From Campylobacterota bacterium (lineage in GTDB: Bacteria > Bdellovibrionota > Bacteriovoracia > Bacteriovoracales > Bacteriovoracaceae), in assembly GCA_003650125.1 (NCBI GenBank), contig QNFX01000021.1, positions 1 to 37,402 on the forward strand: 37,402 nt of DNA. The letters run 5' to 3'. Positions 32,307 to 37,402 of this stretch are shown piece after piece (the stretch's first letter is position 1; every line of letters begins with the position of its first letter). The notes beneath the pieces are model-generated. The model did not search any database and had not been told where the DNA came from. It saw nothing but the letters and a program-made list of their open reading frames with translations. The position numbers and the translations under genes were made by a program.

Positions 32307-35300
32307 ATGAGGTATACCTTACTAGTACTATTAATATTGTTCACCTCTTGTAGCAATTACAATCCTGGAAGAGGCCCTACAAACACAGTAGAATTTGATC
32401 GCGGATTAATTCCTACAGAATATGGATCACGACCTGCTACTGATCTAATGTATGACGGAGAACTTCTCCTTCCTGATGACGCTCATAATCTTTATTTGGA
32501 AAGCGAAGGTGAATTTGACCTCTCAAAACTCAACCCAGATGATACCAGTATCTTATGGAAAAATACTCCTGCTAAGGCCTATAACTCAAAAGATGATATG
32601 CTCGAAATCGATCCTAAAAGAGTGATGGAATATGAAGATATGGTTCCTTCGAGAACTGGAAGGTTTCGATATACCGTAAGCCAAACAAATACTGACGGAC
32701 TTAAAAAAACCTATATCATTATGTCTGGAAAGCAAGTTCACAATATTTTGCTTAGAAAAAACCTACTTAGAAAGCTAGGTTACAAAGTACCGCCAATAAA
32801 ATATCTTAAAAAAATCAATCTTGTATTTTCTTCTTCAATAGCGAAAGAAGTCTTTTTTAATGACCTATCGAGCGCCACTTTTGGTGATCCGACAAGGTGG
32901 ATTCCAAAATATGAAGAGCATCGCACTGCCACTGATCGAATGGTTAATGAAAACTTCAAAGAAAATTATGGATCTTTTTTAGACATTGAAAAGAAACAAC
33001 TCGTAAATGTAGGTAGTGGGAAATGTTTATCAAGAAAGCTAAAAAAAGTTTCAAAGTACCTACGAGAAGGTAAATGTAATAAATTCCTAGGTACCAACTG
33101 GATGGTTGAAAAACGAGATAATAACTTAGTGGCCATTAGATCTCCTATTTCAGGAAAATGTCTTGATCTACAAAATATAAGCAAGGTTTCAAAAGCAAGA
33201 TTTATAGAACATGAATGCCATTATCAGAAGAATCAACTCTTCAAGATGGAAGAGAAAGATGGAAAATTCACCTTAAAAGTACAGCACTCTGGAAAATGTT
33301 TACAATTTAGAGGTGGCAAAATCCTAAAAGACAGAGTCGTTCAAAAAACCTGTAAAAATATCGATGCCCAAAAATGGACTTTTAAAAAAATGATCAACAA
33401 TGATGGCAAGCTTCTTGAGGCTGAGACGATTGAAATGCAAGATGTTATCGCCATGCCATCTCAAGATATTTACTACAACTTAGCACTAGGTTTTTTACCT
33501 GATCAGGTTATTAGAGGGAGACGAATTTTAAACTCTCTCCTGGTTCCTTTTTCGCTGGTTTATGTTCCAGAAAGTGTGAACCTCTTTAATTGGCATGCGG
33601 GACGAATCATAAACAAACAAATTAAAGTCGAATTTGACTCAGCTGAAAATTTCACCACTACATTTGATGATGCCAAATGGATTACCAGACGAATTTTAAA
33701 ATTAAAAAGAAAGGATTGGGAGCAAATCGTTTACAACGCTCATTTCCCTTTAGAAGTTCAGATGGTTTTAACTGAAAAACTAATAGCAAGAAGAAACCAT
33801 TTTAAAAACCTTCTTAGAATTGAAGATAAAAATGTTGATTTCGATCCCAATGTTTCTTATGGAAACACGCTAAAAAAAGGAAAACTCCTCACCGAAAACT
33901 GGCCAGGTTATGCTTCTAGGTTTTCCTTTGGCGATCCTGAATCCCCCCTCTCTGGCTCTGAAATTGGTCATTTTATCGGCTCTACCCTTGTCTCTCAGGC
34001 CATTGGTGGAGTGATTGAATACGTAGGTTCAACCTGGCTAAACAACAATGCCATGTTAGAAGAGGCCCTAAAAAACAGACAAGAGGAACTCTATTTAAAC
34101 CAACTTACACATTTTTTTGAAACGGGTGAAATGGGAAAAATACCAGTGGGAGTTTTCGCCTACCCAACCTTTGGTGGAAATATAATTATTTCCAGAAATG
34201 TCGTTATCGGCTCTTATCTTGGTACTGATAACAAGGTACAACTTGCTGACGTCCTAGGTTTTAGAATTCATGCTGGAGTTTATGCCCGAGTTGAAGGTAT
34301 TCCCGCTACCATTCCCGTTTCCGTTTCTGGTAATGCACAGGTAAGTTATTCGAGAACCTACACCCATCTAAGACCGATTCTAAGTTTTAAGGCCTCTTTT
34401 AAATACCCTTATAAAAACTTGATTGTACCTTATCTTAAGAGGAAACAAGGTCATATTTTTGAACAAATCTTAAATGGTAAGTTAAAAAATCTTGAAGCAA
34501 AGAAGAGACAAAAGGCCATCTCTGATGCCATGGAGGTCTTTAAAAAAGAACTCGGTGTGGGAGAATCGCTGTTGATCTCAGATAATTTAGTTGTTGGAGG
34601 TAATGTTAACCTTGGGGCCAGTTTTGCTCAGGTGATTAAATTGACTGGTGGAATTGGAGGAAATAATCTAACTCTTTCGAGACTTCATATTTTAAGATCC
34701 GATGAAAACACCATTCAAGTCTATAAAGACCTCGGAAATGTGACTTCTTTAATTTTATCATTTCAATTTAAACCTGTTGTACCAGTTTTAAATATCTCTT
34801 TAAATATTTCAAAAGGGTATGCCAAAACAAAATTCTATAAGATCAACATTCAAGCAGATGAAAATAAAAACCCCGATATTATTAAATCCATGACTGCCCT
34901 TAAAGGATTATTTCTTCAAAACTCTCTTGAGGCCACAGAAATGATAGAAAAACCTTATATCTTAAAACATAAGTTTCGAGATGTAATTGGAAAAATAGGA
35001 ATTACTGCTTTTAAATTTTCAGGACTCTCCGGAAAGAATGAAATGGAAATAATCCATCCCGAGGGGGCCAGAAAAAAGTTTTTTCAAAGCACCCAGATCA
35101 CGAGAAGAGGATTAAACTTTGAAGATTTTGCTGTCGAAGCAATAAATGGAGTTCTAGGTGAATATACTGAATGGGATATCAACTTTTCAGGACTCTCTAG
35201 AGGTGGAAGTCCAGGTGACACCTTAGGTGGCTCCGCTTTTTTATTTGGCTCAACTTATGAAGGAGAGCTCATGGACCCCTATAGAGAAGGTATAAGAAAA

Positions 35301-35930
35301 AAGGGTGGAATTGAAACACCTTTTGGAACCATTTCTCAATCTTATCGAGGCTGGTCTATTACTCGTACAAAGGCCGAAAAAATAATTAACGGCTGGAATG
35401 AAAAATACGGTATGGAATTTTATCCCAAGCAAGTACTACAACAAACGAAAAAAATATTTCTATACGAGCTAGCATTAAATATCTTCGTCTATGAAGGTGG
35501 GCTCGAACACTTTGCTGGTTTATCGCTAGAACAATTTGAAAAAATTGCAAATAAACATACGGTTGGTAGGGTTAAAAAGCTAAAAGCTCTGAAGATGATC
35601 AATACATTTAAACTATTTGAATGGCATTTGGCGCAAAAAAACTATGAAAGCTATGCTAAGTATATGAGAAAGCTTCTCTCTCATATGGACCGCTGGATGG
35701 ACCTAGAAGGTTTTAAAAAAGTTCTAGGTGGAGATCAAAACTTTTTTATCTATTCAAGAATTCAAGGCTTCAGACATGAAGATGAAGCAGGTGACACAGC
35801 TATTTTATCTAACTCCATAGGACAGTTTGGTAGTGCAAAAACCCAAGGTATTATGAACGATATGATGAATAGACTTGGAATGACCTCATCTGAATTTTAC
35901 GGTTACTGGATCAGAAACCGTTTGTTTTAA
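32307..35930 (+). CDS. large lipoprotein with ricin-type beta-trefoil domain
   Basis: 1207 residues. Lipobox LFTSC (C15). A ricin B-type beta-trefoil lies at about 231-360. Three SGKCL units at 237, 282 and 328 are each paired with a later Cys (C240/C257, C285/C304, C331/C349) and with W/F positions (GTNW, NQLF, AQKW), matching the three-fold repeat. The rest is unrecognised. A Gly/Ala-rich segment at about 550-580 (GSEIGHFIGSTLVSQAIGG) and long beta-rich stretches (e.g. GVYARVEGIPATIPVSVSGN) could form a barrel or pore-like domain. The beta-trefoil suggests glycan binding. The start is one base after the protease stop, with GGAG upstream, so the two are co-expressed. Confidence 0.85.
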   Translation: MRYTLLVLLILFTSCSNYNPGRGPTNTVEFDRGLIPTEYGSRPATDLMYDGELLLPDDAHNLYLESEGEFDLSKLNPDDTSILWKNTPAKAYNSKDDMLEIDPKRVMEYEDMVPSRTGRFRYTVSQTNTDGLKKTYIIMSGKQVHNILLRKNLLRKLGYKVPPIKYLKKINLVFSSSIAKEVFFNDLSSATFGDPTRWIPKYEEHRTATDRMVNENFKENYGSFLDIEKKQLVNVGSGKCLSRKLKKVSKYLREGKCNKFLGTNWMVEKRDNNLVAIRSPISGKCLDLQNISKVSKARFIEHECHYQKNQLFKMEEKDGKFTLKVQHSGKCLQFRGGKILKDRVVQKTCKNIDAQKWTFKKMINNDGKLLEAETIEMQDVIAMPSQDIYYNLALGFLPDQVIRGRRILNSLLVPFSLVYVPESVNLFNWHAGRIINKQIKVEFDSAENFTTTFDDAKWITRRILKLKRKDWEQIVYNAHFPLEVQMVLTEKLIARRNHFKNLLRIEDKNVDFDPNVSYGNTLKKGKLLTENWPGYASRFSFGDPESPLSGSEIGHFIGSTLVSQAIGGVIEYVGSTWLNNNAMLEEALKNRQEELYLNQLTHFFETGEMGKIPVGVFAYPTFGGNIIISRNVVIGSYLGTDNKVQLADVLGFRIHAGVYARVEGIPATIPVSVSGNAQVSYSRTYTHLRPILSFKASFKYPYKNLIVPYLKRKQGHIFEQILNGKLKNLEAKKRQKAISDAMEVFKKELGVGESLLISDNLVVGGNVNLGASFAQVIKLTGGIGGNNLTLSRLHILRSDENTIQVYKDLGNVTSLILSFQFKPVVPVLNISLNISKGYAKTKFYKINIQADENKNPDIIKSMTALKGLFLQNSLEATEMIEKPYILKHKFRDVIGKIGITAFKFSGLSGKNEMEIIHPEGARKKFFQSTQITRRGLNFEDFAVEAINGVLGEYTEWDINFSGLSRGGSPGDTLGGSAFLFGSTYEGELMDPYREGIRKKGGIETPFGTISQSYRGWSITRTKAEKIINGWNEKYGMEFYPKQVLQQTKKIFLYELALNIFVYEGGLEHFAGLSLEQFEKIANKHTVGRVKKLKALKMINTFKLFEWHLAQKNYESYAKYMRKLLSHMDRWMDLEGFKKVLGGDQNFFIYSRIQGFRHEDEAGDTAILSNSIGQFGSAKTQGIMNDMMNRLGMTSSEFYGYWIRNRLF

Positions 35931-35947
35931 GATAGTGCTAAAAAAAA

Positions 35948-36715
35948 TCAGCCCGCCAACGATTTTGCCCATTCTTTTTGTTTTTGGTAGGCGGCCTTTC
36001 TCCTCTCGGATTGTTCCTTTTTAATTTTTTCTTTAAACTCTTGGTGTTCTTTAGATAGATGAAGAAGTTTTTTTTGCTTTTTCCGATACTCTTTTAAAAG
36101 ATCTCGTTGCTCTCTATATATTTTTTTTCGCTGTTCTTTTATCTTTCTTTTAATTTCCATAACTTTCTCCGTAGGAACTTGTTTTTTTTTAAACTCACGG
36201 ACCTTCATGGCCATTTCCTTATCGCTCTTTTCCTTCAAGGTCTTGAATTTCAGAGCAGTTTTGGTATTTTCTCCAACTTTTTTAGACTTTTTGAATGCTG
36301 CTTTTTTTCTCTTTTCTCTCAGCTTTTCAGCTTCGATTTCTTCAATTGATCTAAGTGATTCAATTTGTTCTTCTAAAAGAGGAATGAGTTCCCTATCCGC
36401 CAATTCTTGGGGAAGGGAAATCTGCACTCCCTGAACCTCTACTAGATACTCTTTAAGTAGAGTTAAAATGGCCTCATCCGAATCAATCTTGAATCTTTCA
36501 TAAAAGGAAAGGGACCCCATGCGGTGGACGGCGTACCTTCCAGTTGTGTGGTAGGAGTGAAGTAGAGGCAAGACCCTATAGTCTGAAGGCCTTAAACCTA
36601 CTCCGGAAGAGTTATCCTTGGAACGCACATGGTGGGCGACTTCCGCTTTTTTTCCTGACACCAAACATCTCCGAGATTTGGCCCATTTTAAATAATTTTG
36701 ATTTCGATAGTTCAT
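35948..36715 (-). CDS. HNH-like nuclease with charged coiled-coil tail, LexA operon
   Basis: 255 residues. The N-terminal domain (about 10-75) shows CLVSGKKAEVAHHVRSKD, SGVGLRPSDYRVLPL and LHSYHTTGRYAVHRMG. This matches the DUF968-type HNH-nuclease layout (Cys, HH, KPSD-like, H..YH), but the second Cys of the usual CxxC is Ser20. From about 100 to the end the sequence is Lys/Arg/Glu-rich and predicted coiled coil (EKLREKRKKAAFKKSK, EFKKKQVPTEKVMEIKRK). I chose ATG 36715, which has AGGAAGG 7 bases upstream and begins MNYRNQ. The extension to 36757 runs back into lexA. Ten bases separate it from lexA, so it is likely under LexA control and part of the DNA-damage response. Confidence 0.7.
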   Translation of the reverse strand: MNYRNQNYLKWAKSRRCLVSGKKAEVAHHVRSKDNSSGVGLRPSDYRVLPLLHSYHTTGRYAVHRMGSLSFYERFKIDSDEAILTLLKEYLVEVQGVQISLPQELADRELIPLLEEQIESLRSIEEIEAEKLREKRKKAAFKKSKKVGENTKTALKFKTLKEKSDKEMAMKVREFKKKQVPTEKVMEIKRKIKEQRKKIYREQRDLLKEYRKKQKKLLHLSKEHQEFKEKIKKEQSERRKAAYQKQKEWAKSLAG

Positions 36716-36725
36716 AAATACCTTC

Positions 36726-37328
36726 CTAGTATTTGTAGCTGCGGATAAGCCCCACAACTATCCCTTGAATTTTAAAATCTCCTCCTCGCACAACAATAGG
36801 TTTTAATGCCTCATTGGCGGGGTGAAGTTCAATCCTGTTATTTTTTTTGTGATATCTTTTGACTGTAGCGGCACCATCAACGAGGGCCACAATAGTTTCT
36901 CCTGATTTTGCTACTTTTTGTGACCTCACCACAATGATATCCCCATCCATGATACAGTCTTCGATCATAGAGTTTCCTTTCACATTAAGAGCAAAGCATT
37001 TGCCTTTAAAGGCCATTGATTCTGGAACCGCGATTAAGTCCTGACCTTGATCATCCCCCACATCAAGAGGTTGTCCTGCAGCGACCTCACCGAGTACAGG
37101 AATTTGAATCATTGGCTCTGGCATAGAAGCGAGTTCAAATCCCCTTGAGCTTTTTGATTCCTTTAAAAAACCTGCTTGTTTTATATAGCGAATATAATCT
37201 TGTACTGAGCCCTTAGATTTAAGTCCAAAGTGTTTTTGAATTTCGCTATAAGAAGGTGAAACTGATTCTGTTTCTATATAGTTGATAATAAAATCTAAAA
37301 CTTCTTTTTGTTTTTTAGTCAGATTCAT
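36726..37328 (-). CDS. lexA: LexA repressor
   Basis: 200-residue SOS repressor. A winged helix-turn-helix DNA-binding domain is at 1-65 (SPSYSEIQKHFGLKSKGSVQ). Self-cleavage bond A84-G85 sits in VLGEVAAGQP. Catalytic S120 (KGNSMIEDCI) and K157 (AATVKRYH) form the Ser-Lys dyad, so RecA-induced cleavage should work. AAGGG lies 9 bases upstream of the ATG. Palindromic boxes at 37354-37394 are the likely operators. It is followed by the HNH/coiled-coil gene in the same transcript. Confidence 0.97.
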   Translation of the reverse strand: MNLTKKQKEVLDFIINYIETESVSPSYSEIQKHFGLKSKGSVQDYIRYIKQAGFLKESKSSRGFELASMPEPMIQIPVLGEVAAGQPLDVGDDQGQDLIAVPESMAFKGKCFALNVKGNSMIEDCIMDGDIIVVRSQKVAKSGETIVALVDGAATVKRYHKKNNRIELHPANEALKPIVVRGGDFKIQGIVVGLIRSYKY

Positions 37329-37353
37329 TCCGTAACCCTTGTAGCGCCATCCA

Positions 37354-37394
37354 TACGATTTCCATACTCAGACTTTATCCGTACGGGTTCCGTA
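37354..37394. promoter_or_regulatory. candidate LexA operator pair
   Basis: TACGGGTTCCGTA (37382-37394) is a perfect inverted repeat TACGG-GTT-CCGTA. A related copy TACGATTTCCATA (37354-37366) matches it at 10 of 13 positions, 28 bases nearer lexA. A further half site TTCCGTA sits at 37328-37334, overlapping the last base of the start codon. Position and repetition fit autoregulation of lexA. Confidence 0.55.
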
Positions 37395-37402
37395 CGTAAA
37401 GA

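Noticed and set aside
36716-36757. Extended start of the HNH-like protein overlapping lexA
   Set aside because: The extra 14 residues are lexA 3' sequence in another frame. AGGAAGG before ATG 36715 marks the real start.

Overview
The window is AT-rich, densely packed bacterial chromosome. Many exported products have short signal peptides or lipoboxes ending in SC. There is a lexA with TACGG/CCGTA-type operators, an HTH protein resembling the TIGR02147 regulators, and several secreted proteins of unknown family. Together these suggest a Bdellovibrionota lineage (Bacteriovorax/Halobacteriovorax-like predators). That placement is inferred from style, not from a marker gene. No rRNA, tRNA or CRISPR array was seen, and no gene-free stretch exceeds 300 bases.

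Layout. (1) 1-3204: a possible end of an IS200/IS605-type element abutting a broken histone-deacetylase-like gene, then a methyltransferase lipoprotein, a membrane metallophosphoesterase and a small two-helix membrane protein with a CxxCH motif. (2) 3205-16364: a complete NAD-linked, bidirectional-type [NiFe] hydrogenase locus. The minus-strand operon runs hoxE-hoxF-hoxU-hoxY-hoxH-hoxW-hypE-hypX-hypC-hypD-tag. The divergent plus-strand operon is hypF-hypA-hypB. HoxEFU is the NAD/FMN/Fe-S module and HoxYH the hydrogenase module. HypA/B insert Ni, HypC/D/E/F build Fe(CN)2(CO), HypX supplies CO from a formyl donor under air, and HoxW trims HoxH. (3) 16374-20031: FtsH protease, a universal-stress protein, a fatty-acid-hydroxylase-family membrane enzyme and an RDD protein.

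(4) 20146-28886: accessory genes, mostly small secreted or membrane proteins. They include an HTH regulator coupled to a Gly-rich exported protein, and two Cys-containing exported proteins whose promoters share one operator-like palindrome at the same spacing. There is also a protein of four exact 35-residue repeats, a lipocalin-like lipoprotein and a host-attachment/baeRF-type protein. (5) 28988-35930: two very large consecutive lipoproteins, a subtilisin-like protease (1105 aa) and a protein with a ricin-type beta-trefoil (1207 aa), probably co-expressed at the cell surface. (6) 35948-37402: lexA followed by an HNH-like nuclease with a long charged coiled-coil tail, with repeated palindromic boxes upstream.

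The leads most worth following are the shared palindromes around 21.7-22.9 kb, the protease/lectin lipoprotein pair, the LexA-linked HNH/coiled-coil protein, and an air-compatible (HypX) NAD-linked hydrogenase in what looks like a predator-lineage genome.
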